DNA of 64,000 bases from Notospermus geniculatus (taxonomy: Eukaryota > Nemertea > Pilidiophora > Heteronemertea > Lineidae): contig NMRB01001034.1 of NCBI GenBank assembly GCA_002633025.1, positions 166,509-230,508 on the forward strand, given 5' to 3'. Below are positions 10,001 to 18,753 of the stretch, piece after piece; within the stretch, counting starts at the first letter, position 1; the number at the start of each line of letters is the position of its first letter. The position numbers and the translations under genes were made by a program. A model generated the notes under the pieces. The model worked only from the letters and a program-made list of their open reading frames with translations. It made no database searches and was not told the DNA's origin.

Positions 10001-13000
10001 TATTCTCCCTAAATATCCCTAATTTTTGTCTTATTCCATGTTCTTCCGCACGCGCTGATGACGTCGAAGCAGCGTCGAGGTGCACGGCATTCACGACTAC
10101 ATCTGAAGATGCTCTGGATTCCATCAGTCTTCGCTGTCCCTGGATTCAACTTCAGATGTAGACCTTACAATGCCGTGCATCTCCACGTGATTTCATTATT
10201 TAACTACATATCTGATGTAGGTAATTCTACAAAAGGTAAGCCAGGCGCGGATCCAGAGGGGGGATTGGGGGTTGTGACCCCCTGCTAGCCACCAACAATT
10301 GTTTTTTTTTTCAATACTTTGTGAAAATAAACAAAAACACAAGAATTATAAAGCTTCTATTTTGATTCTGAGATGCCAGGAAATTGCGTCTACGGCCTTC
10401 TAGATCTGAAAATTTTGCTGGGGGAGACCCCCGTCGGCATGGGAATCTTTGGCGCCCGCCTGCTACAACCGCCCTCGGCGCCGCTGACCCCCCTCAGCTA
10501 AAAATCCTGGATCCGCACCTGGGTAAGCTTCTGCTGTAAGCATGGCTTCATCCAAAGAGGACCATTTTGATCATGATTTGGCCTATAGGCCTAATGGTAA
10601 GTGTGAATACACTTTTTGAAGTGCAATTGGCTCACATCATCTGTGTATAAATCTTCGTAATTCTGTCCTAAAATGTCCTATTTTCAAGCCATTTTATCCC
10701 TAAAAGTCCCAAAAATTTAAGTTAAAAAATCCCTAATTTTTCCCTAAAAAGTTCCTCAGGGCTGTAAGAGAGCCTGCATCATGTTGCCCAGGGCCCACAT
10801 TCATAAAACTGCTCAAATCTGAGGCATATGCGTGGGTCGGACTTTTGCCCTAAGTATAGCTGAAGTTAGACTTTCTCTTTGACTCGAGCATTGAGGAAAG
10901 CCAGACTTTAATGAAAGTGTGGCTGAAGTCCAACCCAAGCATACGGCCCTAAGTGTGACACTTATCCTTTGTTCAACACAAAAGATAAGTATCACACTTT
11001 GACCTACGTATGTCTATGAATGTGGACCCTAATCTCAAGAGTGCGAAGCTCTCAATCTCCATGGGCCACTGATGACTGAAGTTTTTGGAATGGAAGGGTG
11101 TGGTATCAGTGTTAATTCTAGGATTTCAGAAGGGCATGGGGCAAACTTTGTGAAAAGGGCACTTCAACCTAGGAAATAAGGGCACTTTTCATTCGCAACA
11201 TTTCTACTAACGGAATTTGAGAAGCTTGTCAGTTAAAAAGGTCCCTATAACTCCAGTCAACAGCCAATTTAAGCCAGTTTCTAAGGTGGTATGACCAAAA
11301 GGGACCATGACAGAGGGTCTGGGGGGAATAATTTTTTTAGGGCAGGCATGGCGCCAAGGGGGTTAAAAAAGGGCACAGTGGCGCCCCCTTTTAGGGCATG
11401 GCGCGCCGCCACTCTAACACTGCCTAGAATTAACACTGGGTATACCTTCACCATGATTATAGACCATGTGCACATGACGTCATCATTGACGTCATAATTC
11501 GCACGTCAGCCATGTTGGACTGCATCTGACGCTACGAATGCGTTGGACGTGCCGTCCAAAATGGCGGCATCTCGTCGTCGCGGTGACGTCATAATCGTTG
11601 CTGCACATACAGCATCGTGGCCTGTTGGCTTATTCATACACGTAGGTAGCATACCTTGTTGGGCCCTGAATCTGTATAATTGATGGGTGTACCGGTACTG
11701 TTGTATAATCGAAGCACTGAATACTCAAACATCCTTCTTGAACGAATTTACTTGCTCCCTAAAGTTTGTCTATGTTTATTTTAGGTCATGGTGTTGTCGA
11801 CAACCTCAGCAAGTCTGTTACTCTTCCCGTTGCCACTAGCAACCCTGTCGTCATAGCTGCTGAGTGTATGAGCTTGTTCAGGTCTCTGAAAGCTCCTGTT
11901 GCAGAGCTCCGAGGTGTAAGTATTTTCATTCAGATAAAATGTGAGTTTTCAGAATGATTTTAAGCAAAAATTTGGATGCTTGTCTCGGCTGTAGGTCTTC
12001 AAAGGCTCATTTATAAAGTCTGCAACATCTAAGCGCGACCCAATGGAATGCGGAAGTTAGGCAATATGTCAGTTGGAGTTTCCACCAATCTTTAATCACA
12101 CGCAACTCTCGAATAACTGACCGACAACGTGATCGGACTATTCGAACAGACTTTATTGGTGCCCAATAGCGGACGACTGTATATTAATTGAACACCGCAA
12201 ATTCCTGTCTCATTTCCTGACTCCCACATTCCATTGAGTCGCGCTTAAATGTTGCCGGACTTTACAAAATGTGGAGGGACATCAGGTGGAAGGAAATGAC
12301 GTCACTTCACGTCTGATTGGACTCTGTCATGGTACCATTCTGCTAATCATCTTCTAAACTACGTTGTAGATCGGTATTCAAGTCCACCGGCTCGAACAAG
12401 CCAAGAATGAGAAACAGGGACGACAAAATATCCTGAACTTCATGGCCCCGAAATCAAAGCCACAATCAGCAGGGACTGCAACATCAGCGACGAATTCTAC
12501 TGTTGTGAACTCATCAAAACCTAAGTTGGACACAGCGCCATCTACCTCAGGCACGGCCAAAGTCGATCACCCATTGTCAAAAACCGATGTTGGCAGTGGA
12601 GCAGCCATGGACAATGTTGAGGTTGAACGTAAAAGGTAAGTCAACAGATCAAGGCTACAATACAGATCACAATTGACAGGCCTAAATACGCGCAAGTTAT
12701 GCGTAACTCAGGGTCTTGTGTCTGCGTAACTTAGGTGTCCCAAGGAGAAAGCACAAAAATTGACACACAAAGTGGTAAATATCAAGAAGCTAAGTTCTGG
12801 AAGTTGACTCCTTGATTCGTAACTTAGGTGTAACATTCAATGTACCCCGTACCTCAAGCGGTAGTTTCACTTGCGAGATTGTGAACTAGTGGCTTCTTAA
12901 TGTGCACCGATTGACGCCAGTCATGCAGACTGCTTTGGCAGATTATTAAAGCGAATTGATATCGAAAAAATTTGATTTAGAAATAGAATTTGAAAGGGGA

Positions 13001-16000
13001 TGAATTTTCGGGAAAAAATGTAAACAAACTTCTCCAGAATGTCAACAAAGAAATGTTCGTGCATTCTGATTGGCTGAAATTTCGTGTTTGCAAACACCAG
13101 CCAAATGTAAATAAAATCCAATATCAATTCGCTTTAAAACCACAAATACATGTCGCATTTCCATTTTCCGCATTCCATTGCTCCACAGCTAGATTGGGTC
13201 AGACTTTAGTCCCGCGGATTTTTATTCTGGACTGAAAAATCGCTACACCGAGTGATTGGTCTCTCCGCATTCCACAAACCACTTACCACGTGCAGATACA
13301 TATAAGTGGATGAATGGAAATAGTTGGAGCGAACAGATGCCTATTCCGTGTTCCTTTTCCGCGATCCGCATTCCACTTACCGCGTGTCAGGTAAACGTAC
13401 CTTACCTTCATATTCATTTCTCTTTAACAGGAAAGATCAAGCTGCCACTGGGATGCCCCCTCTCCCCTCGATGTCACCAGTCCTGCAAGTCCCGTCATCC
13501 TCGAGCACTGCGACCCCTGAACGACAGTTGAATGCATCACCTTCCAGTTATTTTCCATCACCGTCACAGGTAGGCTCACCCCCTCCTCCATGACATCAAA
13601 GGAGTCAACATAATGACTGTTCTGGAAAGTTCAAAAATTGGAAACGTTTCCGACTTTGGCAACGTTTCTTTTTTTGGAAGCGATTTCCGATTCCAATATC
13701 GGGAATGTTTCTGAATTTGGAAGCCCAGAGATTATGGCACAATCAAGCCTTTTGATGATGGTAATTGATGATTATCGATGATTGCAGCCAACTTACACCA
13801 GCAATTCAGATTTTACGCCGTGAAATACAAGGTCACAGTTGCTGCCATCTGTTAATGGAAAAAAACACTTCCCGATTTTTGATACTCATATCCCGATTAG
13901 GCCTAACATGCAAATAGGCCTACACCGATTCCGATATCGGAATCGAAAACCGCTTCTGAAAAAAGAAACGTTGCCAATATTGGAATCGCTGGGCTTCCAA
14001 AATCAGAAACGTTTCCAAATTCGGAACTTTCCCGAACTGATGAGGAAGCAAACTTTGTCCAATCACTTGATCCTTTCTGACAAAATGGTGACACGTCGGG
14101 GAACTGAACCTGTGACCTCTTCTTAAAGGAGCACGGTATTGGATCTCAAATGCATTATTTGACTGCCGACGTAGAGGGAGCCACCTAGCGGCAGTAATAC
14201 GAACTACAAAAATGCATTACAAAATGCACGGAGGAAATCGGGTCAACTCGCCAATACATCGTTGGTCCCTTGGTTGGAGAGTGGCACAGTGGCGCCGGCT
14301 GTCGAGAAAAAGTGGCAATACCATGCTCCTTTAATCCAAGTGCATCTCTGTGCCACTTTTCTGCCCCAAAAATCAACTAGTTCAGTCGTCGATGTGGTAG
14401 TATTTGCCATATTCAGTATGTCCTGTCTTCCTAGATTGACCCCGCCGTGTTGAAGGAGTTACCTGCCGACATCCAAGCTCAGGTCAGATCAGAGATGAAC
14501 GCGTATAAAAAAGCCAAGGGGACCAAGAATAGAGATGGGTCACAGGAAGCAGGCTGTTCACACTGGGATCCTACGTCAACGGTCGCGCCAGATGATCCAG
14601 GAACAAGAGTTACGTCAAGTCCTATTGTGGAGCTGCCTTCATTTTCTCAGGTGAGAAATCTTTTCTGATGTATTCAGCCTCTCTCCTGAATGGGATGACA
14701 TCACATTGGGAGACTTTACTGCCATTAGATGTCACCATCAGTTAGCAGTCCGAGAACTTCACGAAATTTGATGTCAAAGAGCAGACGAGGCCCGTGTCTG
14801 TGACGTCAAATTTGTGCCTATTCTGTCATAGAAAAGTCTGAATTCAGTGCTTGTGGCAACCATACTCTAGATTGAAACTCATTTGTTTGGTTCAAGCCTT
14901 AACACTGGATATTTGCAGTGGCAGATTTGGGGGGGTGCAGCCGGTACTCGAGCGTGGGTAGAGCCCAGACTCCAGGGATGACTGGTTGTGACTCGAGCGT
15001 GGGTGGAGTCCAGACTCCAGGGATGACGAGTTGTGACACGAGCGTGGGTGGAGTCCACACTCCAGGGATGACTGGTTGTGACTCGAGCGTGGGTGGAGTC
15101 CAGACTCCAGGGATGACGGGTTGTGACTCGAGTGTGGGTGGAGTCCAGACTCCAGGGATGACGGGTTGTGACTCGAGCGTGGGTGGAGTCCAGACTCCAC
15201 GGATGACGGGTTGTGACTCGAGCGTGGGTGGAGTCCAGACTCCAGGGATGATGGGTTGTGACTCGAGCATGGGTGGAGGTGTCCAGACTCCAGGGATGAC
15301 AGTGGCATCTGTCTCAATTAACAGTGTGTCTCAATTTATCACCAAATTCTTCATCTTAATTCCAGGTTGATCAGAGTTGTTTTGATGCCTTGCCAGATGA
15401 CATCAGGGCAGAATTAGTCGGTGCTTACGCTTCCGAAAGAAAGAAATCGTCCAGTGTGTCGGTGAAAAAGACGTCAGCTTCTGTTGACAAGAAGACGACC
15501 GTGAATCCCGCCACGAAGAAAGTCAACATGATACAGTTGTCATGGAAACCTGGAGCTGAAAAATCACCGCCGAAATCTCCCAAGAAGAAATCACCCCAAA
15601 AGAAGGTGAGAAGAATGTAGATGTAGGCCTAGGCCTCTGTTTTGAATCAGAAAATCAATTGCTTGAGACAAGCACTGACTGAACTCAAAAAAGAAGGAGT
15701 TTGTGGTTGAATGTAGATTTTGGGTCAGAATCATACTAAAATTTGAGGAGAGTTTGTGTGTGTTTGTTTGTTTGTTTGCAATTTTCTCCAAGACTGAGGA
15801 ATGGATTGCCGTCAAACTTGGTTTGCACATGCAGACGGACCTGGGAAGTGTCCTTACGAAGTCCGAATTTTGATATGACTTATAGTTTTCAAAATATCAA
15901 GATATAAACAAAAATGCTGTTTAGGCCTTTTGATGTCACGATGTCACCGACATTTCCGCCGCGTCATTTGTGACGTCGGCAACGTCGTGTGACAAAATGA

Positions 16001-18745
16001 CATCATTACGTCCCCCAAGCGCTCCTAATGACCTGACGCATCTTGATTAGCAGTTCCCCCACTGAACGGGTATTGCCTAGTGAATTGAAATTCGGCTTGC
16101 CATTGGTAAAACTACTAGAAGTCAACTGTCCAGTTGGGCACATCTGAGAATGTCTTGCGGAGTTTCGTCATCAACATACTCATAGCACATGTACTTACTT
16201 CCACATTTAGAGCCCATCACCAAAGAAAGGGAGTCCAAAATTCAAAGTGCCAAAAGGACGAGCTGTTATTCGAAAGAAACCACAGGCAAAGAGATTGGAT
16301 TTTACTGGAGTCGGCGATAACAGAGATGTTGAGGTGAATACAGTCTTCTTTTTTTGGCCAAACTGCCACCTTTTCCTGCTCTCCGCCTTCCAGATCGTAT
16401 CAGTGGGTTCAGGCCTTAACCCCAGACTCACCAGAAACCTTTCTTGGGAACTCAAGGAGCAGCTCACTGAGCGTCACTTGTAGCATGTTCTATTTCTTAC
16501 TCGCGCCTACACCGGCCTGGCACGACAGCATTTTATTTGTCGGAAGTCTCCAAGTTGGGCCTGTCACGCCAGGCGCTACTAACTCTCCCCCTCAGCTGGT
16601 TACTTTGGGAAGTATCCCAGCAGAGCATTATGTCATTTCCGAACGTAGATATACACACACCCTCGCAAACATGTACATTGGTGTGCAAACAAAATACTTG
16701 TATGGGAAATCAAACGCTGCCGTGTTAGACACGAGTAAAGTGTCAAGGGGATACACTCAGCCAATCAGAGCGCCTCTGCCATGACACTACTCGTGTCTAA
16801 CACAAAGGCGTTCTTTTATTGGCCTCCAATGCGCATGTCTGAGAAAGCACTAGTGCCTGGTCGTTGTAAGTAATCGAACACACTATCGATCCTTTGGGAC
16901 CGGTTGAGAATACCATGTTGCAGCTAAACTGGGCAGTCAGTCCGCAGCCCCTCAGACACAAGTCAGATGCTCGTAGGCCTGCTTTCCATTGGTGCATTTT
17001 CGTGCATGGAAACACTCGAAAGCATTGTTTTTTTCTGCGCCGTGACTAACGAAGTGGAAACAAACAATGCTTTCGAGCGTTTCCGCGCACGGAAACGTGC
17101 CAATGGAAAACAGGTCTTACACCTGCGTCACCACGCTTCCAGACGGTAACAAATAGAAAATTATTTGACTGTGTCGGACGTTTGAATTTTCACTCGTTTT
17201 CGTTCATTATAGATTATACCAGACCCACCGGCTGTCACAGACGAACCAGCTGAAGATGTAAATTTATGTGGTGCTGTCAGTCTTCCTGACGTCAAGGCCA
17301 TTTTGAACGAGTGGATCAAATCCTGCAATGGTGAGTGATGAGATCTTTAAAGCCGACGTGAACAAACAAAAAGCCCCCATGCGACGAGCAAGCGAATTGC
17401 AAACACCCTGCAAACACGTCAAACGAAGGCTCAGAACATAATAGACCTCAGGAGGGCGCCACCTTATTTGCCTTCAGGCAACCGAGCTGTCAACATCTCC
17501 GGATACCTCTTACACTACTCAAAGAAAAAAATGCAATCCACCACTCGGCCAACGGGCCAGCTGACAGACACATGAATTGTGACATGTCAAATGATGAACT
17601 GTAATTTTTTGCAGATCCTGAGTTAGAAGACATTGAAAGATTTGTACGTTATATGCAGGATCTCGCCAAAGCTCAAAACCTTGAAAAGATAGACTTGTTG
17701 CTCAAGTTCTTAAAAAGGTATGGTGAATCACAGCAAGATGTTCTCGCACCACCATCACGGGTTGCATGTATCAAAATACAGTGGATCCTCCCTTAGCGGA
17801 CACCTCTGCCATGAGGACATCTCTCTATTGAGGACACCAAAATTCAGTCCCAAACTGCCAATTTCTATTCATTTTGGCGTATGTAAGACTTAGGCCCGTA
17901 TGCACAGACGTTCCTCCACTCACACTTGAGTGTGAGGTCGACCTTTACCTATTGTTTGCAGGGTAGAATACAAAAGATTAAGGTCGACCTCACACTCAAG
18001 TGTGAGTGGAGGAACGTCTGTGCATACGGGCCTTAAGCCCGGTCTCCACTTGGCTCGGGAGTCACCGCGAGTATACTCGCGGTGACACTCCCGGTGAGTC
18101 GCGGGCCAAGTGGAGACAGGGCACTGCGAATGGAAATGCCCACGAACACCCCGCGAGTGTTCACGGGCACTCGCGGCAGTTTCAAACATGTTGAAAAAAT
18201 CGCCGAGCAAGCACGCCGATGATGATTGGTGGCATACCGTGAATGACCATGAATAGTGGAGACACCTTCCCGGGAATATCAGCGGTCAGTGGCCGCTGGC
18301 GTGGTGACCTGGATGTAGTTGACCAGAATGAGGTCACCGGCCGGGAGCCAATAGCAGGGCAGAGCCGCAAGTACTCACCAGGTGTAGACACGTTCGCAGG
18401 CTATTCGTGGTCGACCCGCAAATACAGGCTATTTGTGGTGGTCACCGCGAACAGCCTGTGCTCGCGGTCCGCACTCCATCGGCGGTGCATTCGGGGGTAG
18501 TGTAGACTAGGCTTTAGGTTAAGACTTCCTTTGGTTCCTTGCTTGTGTGCGAGGCCCTGCTCATCGAATGCCCTCCTGCCGAGCAGCTCTTGAATGCTAG
18601 CCGAGACTAAATTCTTTGCGTCTTTTTCAGGGCAATTGGGAAAACAAGTCATCCCGGTTGGAATCGAGCCTTGTGTGATATTCAGAACAATGTTCAAGTA
18701 TGCGTGAAGGACATTTATGGCTGTGAATTGAAGATAGAAGTGTGA
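6854..18745 (+). CDS. REV1: REV1 translesion DNA polymerase/scaffold (13 exons, 5'-partial)
   Basis: REV1 is a nuclear Y-family deoxycytidyl transferase and the scaffold that recruits polymerase zeta (via REV7) and polymerases eta, iota and kappa in translesion synthesis. Thirteen exons join in phase (6854-7008, 7419-7538, 8924-9144, 9746-9890, 11785-11915, 12370-12635, 13431-13569, 14435-14650, 15366-15605, 16211-16333, 17213-17330, 17615-17717, 18631-18745), giving about 697 residues. In order they encode the palm with the catalytic AVSCDE motif, GPKTG and KERKSVSAEVNYGIR, the little finger, a low-complexity linker, two ubiquitin-binding motifs (LPADI, LPDDI), a basic stretch and the REV1 C-terminal domain. 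The BRCT domain and first catalytic Asp are missing, presumably to the left. All internal exons have AG acceptors and GT donors. Order and domain content match animal REV1 throughout. Introns are full of MITEs and minisatellites. Confidence 0.93.
7419..7538 (+). CDS. REV1: REV1 exon b: ANILLSRLATRVAKP
   Basis: It has a TTTCAG acceptor and a GTGAGG donor, and its phases match both neighbours. The encoded ANILLSRLATRVAKPNGQY corresponds to the conserved SNILLARMATRKAKP-type segment of Y-family palms, which contacts nucleotide and metal. It ends in DLPG, leading into the helix-hairpin thumb. Confidence 0.93.
7594..7832. mobile_element. Hairpin MITE nested in the pogo-like copy
   Basis: The left end GCCTGTCACACTGAAGTAG and the right end ACTAGCTCAGTGTGATT are imperfect inverted repeats about 240 bp apart. 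Left and right neighbours both belong to the pogo-like element, which marks this as the younger insertion. Confidence 0.5.
7855..8270 (+). repeat. 31-bp minisatellite (about 13 units) in REV1 intron
   Basis: Units read close to GGACTCCAGCCTGGGGA plus CGCCTCTGCCTGGA. Consecutive starts at 8141, 8172, 8203 and 8234 are 31 bases apart. The unit resembles the GGACACCTCTGCC segment of the surrounding pogo-like MITE, so the array probably expanded from it. Long open frames on both strands are a by-product of the period and are not genes. Confidence 0.9.
8519..8886. mobile_element. MITE with GTTACAC ends and CGGG hairpins
   Basis: AGCCGTGGTTACACTAC at the left and GGTGTAACCTTAGCT at the right are imperfect inverted repeats. 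Internal CCCGTG and CACGGG words pair further. A TGACGTCA palindrome lies at 8705-8712. It ends shortly before REV1 exon c. Confidence 0.5.
8924..9144 (+). CDS. REV1: REV1 exon c: thumb and fingers
   Basis: It encodes GVGWSTSQRLEAMNVKTC, the QQEFGPKTGASLYKFCRG segment and KERKSVSAEVNYGIRF, among the most conserved REV1/Y-family stretches. The GVG hairpin-helix binds the primer backbone. The acceptor CTTCAG is preceded by a short pyrimidine tract and the donor is GTAATG. It enters in phase 1 and leaves in phase 0. Confidence 0.94.
9188..9398. mobile_element. TTAA-bounded long hairpin MITE, copy B (REV1 intron)
   Basis: It begins TTAAGGGTTATG and ends CATAACCCTTAA. The interior arms (about 9209-9285 and 9301-9376) are nearly perfect reverse complements, so almost the entire 211 bp folds back on a loop of about 15 bases. 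TTAA at both ends suggests piggyBac-type insertion. Transcribed in the REV1 pre-mRNA, it would form a long stem. Confidence 0.75.
9746..9890 (+). CDS. REV1: REV1 exon d: little finger start
   Basis: It encodes FIDGLSKEVEKRLNAV, GRTITLKLKVRSKGAP and ETSKFMG. This matches the start of the little-finger (polymerase-associated) domain that grips template DNA. Acceptor TTCCAG, donor GTATGC, phases 0 to 1. Confidence 0.93.
10242..10521. mobile_element. hAT-like MITE in REV1 intron
   Basis: The ends CAGGCGCGGATCCAG and CTGGATCCGCACCTG are inverted repeats. They are flanked by a direct GGTAAGC duplication (10235-10241 and 10522-10528), 7 to 8 bases as for hAT elements. The interior is non-coding. 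The GCGGATCC terminus is shared with a family of about 165-bp elements elsewhere in the window. Confidence 0.65.
10791..11029. mobile_element. GGGCCC-ended MITE in REV1 intron
   Basis: The left end GGGCCCACATTCATAAAAC and the right end CTATGAATGTGGACCCT are inverted. The ends resemble the element at 33295-33401. Internal ATAAGT/ACTTAT words also pair. The flanking duplication is unclear (CAG left, CTA right). Confidence 0.55.
11107..11446. mobile_element. MITE with AGTGTTAATTCTAGG ends
   Basis: AGTGTTAATTCTAGGA at the left and CCTAGAATTAACACTG at the right are inverted repeats about 340 bp apart. The interior has AGGGCATGGGGC and GGGCATGGCGC words. It lies in the same REV1 intron as two other MITEs. 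Confidence 0.6.
11475..11591. promoter_or_regulatory. Cluster of three TGACGTCA palindromes
   Basis: Perfect TGACGTCA octamers lie at 11475-11482, 11487-11494 and 11584-11591. The octamer is the full cAMP-response element bound by CREB/ATF. The cluster is intronic in REV1, in CpG-bearing sequence that also has CCAAAATGGCGG. Other single octamers (8705, 22562, 43502, 47424) lie in repeats, so regulatory meaning is uncertain. Confidence 0.3.
11785..11915 (+). CDS. REV1: REV1 exon e: little finger
   Basis: It encodes GHGVVDNLSKSVTLP and a segment ending AELRG, matching the GHG-DN--KSVTL region of REV1. I chose donor GTAAGT at 11916 over GTGTAA at 11912 because it is a better splice site and keeps the frame (RG joined to IGIQV). 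Phases 1 to 0. Confidence 0.92.
12011..12272. mobile_element. MITE with TAAGCGCGAC ends
   Basis: AAAGTCTGCAACATCTAAGC and the adjacent GCGAC-CAATGGAATG at the left mirror CATTCCATTGAGTCGCGC and the rest of the right arm ending near 12272. Arm identity is imperfect. It lies in a REV1 intron. Confidence 0.55.
12370..12635 (+). CDS. REV1: REV1 exon f: end of little finger and linker
   Basis: It begins IGIQVHRLE, the end of the little-finger domain, then RQNILNFMAPKSK. That run resembles a degenerate PCNA-interacting peptide (hydrophobic, two residues, aromatic, then basic) but lacks the usual double aromatic. The rest is Ser/Thr/Ala/Lys-rich linker. Acceptor TTGTAG, donor GTAAGT, phases 0 to 2. 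Confidence 0.88.
12947..13136. repeat. Inverted repeat (MITE-like)
   Basis: TTAAAGCGAATTGATATCG at the left pairs with CAATATCAATTCGCTTTAA at the right, spaced about 190 bp. No flanking duplication was resolved. Confidence 0.5.
13431..13569 (+). CDS. REV1: REV1 exon g: Pro/Ser-rich linker
   Basis: It encodes a Pro/Ser-rich stretch with MPPLPSMSPVLQV and SYFPSPSQ. Sequence conservation is low, as expected for this linker. Assignment rests on splice sites (TTTAACAG acceptor, GTAGGC donor) and exact phase agreement (2 in, 0 out) with neighbours. Confidence 0.8.
13622..14036. mobile_element. MITE with long inverted repeats (about 415 bp)
   Basis: Arms of about 110 bp carry GAAAGTT, GGAAACGTTTC, TTTGGAAGC and CGATTCCGATATCGG words in mirror order (13622-13735 against 13920-14036). 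The middle holds ATGATGATTATCGATGATT. It lies between REV1 exons g and h. Confidence 0.65.
14123..14334. mobile_element. TTAA-bounded MITE, copy C (REV1 intron)
   Basis: The element lies between TTAA at 14123-14126 and TTAA at 14331-14334. Ends read AGGAGCACGGTATTG and CAATACCATGCTCCT. It resembles copy A (AGGTGCTC end) in layout. No coding content. Confidence 0.65.
14435..14650 (+). CDS. REV1: REV1 exon h: ubiquitin-binding motif 1
   Basis: It opens IDPAVLKELPADIQAQV, matching the UBM pattern in which a Leu-Pro pair between two helices binds the L8 patch of ubiquitin. REV1 uses UBMs to be retained on monoubiquitinated PCNA. The exon is 72 codons, phase 0 at both ends (TTCCTAG acceptor, GTGAGA donor). 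Confidence 0.9.
14900..15310 (+). repeat. 45-bp minisatellite in REV1 intron
   Basis: About eight units contain GACTCGAGCGTGGGTGGAGT followed by CCAGACTCCAGGGATGAC and GGGTTGT. The period of 45 is a multiple of 3, so one frame stays open as 15-residue repeats with TPGMTGCDSSVGG. Exons h and i already join in phase 0. The frame entered in phase 0 from the TTTGCAG acceptor at 14920 hits a stop within about 20 codons. The array is therefore best read as intronic. Confidence 0.88.
15366..15605 (+). CDS. REV1: REV1 exon i: ubiquitin-binding motif 2 and basic tail
   Basis: It begins VDQSCFDALPDDIRAEL, a second UBM with the Leu-Pro pair, followed by a Lys/Ser/Pro-rich stretch (PKSPKKKSPQKK) that could serve as a nuclear localisation signal. 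80 codons, phase 0 to 0. Acceptor TTCCAG, donor GTGAGA. Confidence 0.9.
15922..16080 (-). repeat. Dispersed repeat, copy 2 (inverse of 2032-2210)
   Basis: Its reverse complement matches 2032-2210, with the GACGTC-rich middle and the ACGGGTATTGCC end. The two copies face each other across about 14 kb. Confidence 0.6.
16211..16333 (+). CDS. REV1: REV1 exon j: basic linker
   Basis: It encodes SPSPKKGSPKFKVPKGRAVI and then RKKPQAKRLDFTGVG. 41 codons, phase 0 to 0, acceptor ACATTTAG, donor GTGAAT. The basic composition continues from exon i and is typical of the linker before the C-terminal domain. The call rests on phase and composition more than on specific conservation. Confidence 0.8.
16405..16485 (+). 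repeat. Dispersed repeat: AAACCTTTCTTGGGAACTC family, copy 1
   Basis: The segment around AGAAACCTTTCTTGGGAACT and AAGGAGCAGCTCA recurs at 31885-31950, 36353-36450 and 44272-44335. The 36.4-kb copy continues into a tRNA-like segment, so this may be the body of another SINE. Confidence 0.55.
16720..16803. repeat. Short hairpin element
   Basis: GTGTTAGACACGAGTA at the left pairs with TACTCGTGTCTAACAC at the right, about 85 bp overall. It lies in the REV1 intron between exons j and k. Confidence 0.55.
16976..17116. mobile_element. GGCC-ended hairpin MITE
   Basis: The left arm GGCCTGCTTTCCATTGG and the right arm CCAATGGAAAACAGGTC are inverted, with further pairing of CGAAAGCATTGTTT and AAACAATGCTTTCG. 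The right flank is TTA and the left GTA, so the duplication is imperfect. Confidence 0.6.
17213..17330 (+). CDS. REV1: REV1 exon k: C-terminal domain, first helix
   Basis: It encodes LCGAVSLPDVKAILNEWIKS, matching the GAVEFNDVKTLLREWI-type first helices of the REV1 C-terminal domain. That domain binds REV7 on one face and RIR peptides of other polymerases on the other. Phases 0 to 1, acceptor ATTATAG, donor GTGAGT. Confidence 0.93.
17615..17717 (+). CDS. REV1: REV1 exon l: C-terminal domain, central helices
   Basis: It encodes DPELEDIERFVRYMQDLAK and NLEKIDLLLKFLKR, corresponding to the DLEKLDLVIKYMKRL-type helices of the domain. Acceptor TTTGCAG, donor GTATGG, phases 1 to 2. Confidence 0.94.
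17785..17889 (+). mobile_element. Truncated pogo-like MITE, copy 3
   Basis: It starts ACAGTGGATCCTCCCTTAG and continues GGACACCTCTGCCATGAGG and TTCTATTCATTTTGG, then breaks off where the next MITE begins. Confidence 0.6.
17893..18032. mobile_element. GGCCC-ended hairpin MITE with TTA duplication
   Basis: The arms GGCCCGTATGCACAGACG and CGTCTGTGCATACGGGCC are perfect. TTA flanks both sides (17890-17892 and 18033-18035). A 3-base TWA duplication is typical of PIF/Harbinger-type insertion. Confidence 0.75.
18036..18513. mobile_element. AGCCYRGTCTMCAC-ended MITE abutting the previous one
   Basis: The left end AGCCCGGTCTCCACTTGG and the right end GTGTAGACTAGGCT are inverted, flanked by TTA (18033-18035 and 18514-18516). 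The left TTA is also the right duplication of the preceding MITE. The interior carries GCGAGTATACTCGC and several GTGACC/GGTCAC words. Confidence 0.65.
18631..18745 (+). CDS. REV1: REV1 terminal coding exon
   Basis: After the TTTTTCAG acceptor it completes KR and encodes HPGWNRALCDIQNNVQVCV and YGCELKIEV, then TGA at 18743-18745. This matches the last helix and end of the animal REV1 C-terminal domain, where the human protein ends NVQVVLQQTYGSTLKVT. Confidence 0.93.
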
Positions 18746-18753
18746 TTCATGAT

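Noticed and set aside
11911-11916. Alternative donor GTGTAA for REV1 exon e
   Set aside because: Using it would shift the phase against the next exon; GTAAGT three bases later keeps the frame.
14892-15370. Open frames of 120-150 codons on both strands over the 45-bp repeat
   Set aside because: Period divisible by three keeps frames open by construction; the flanking REV1 exons already join in phase without it.
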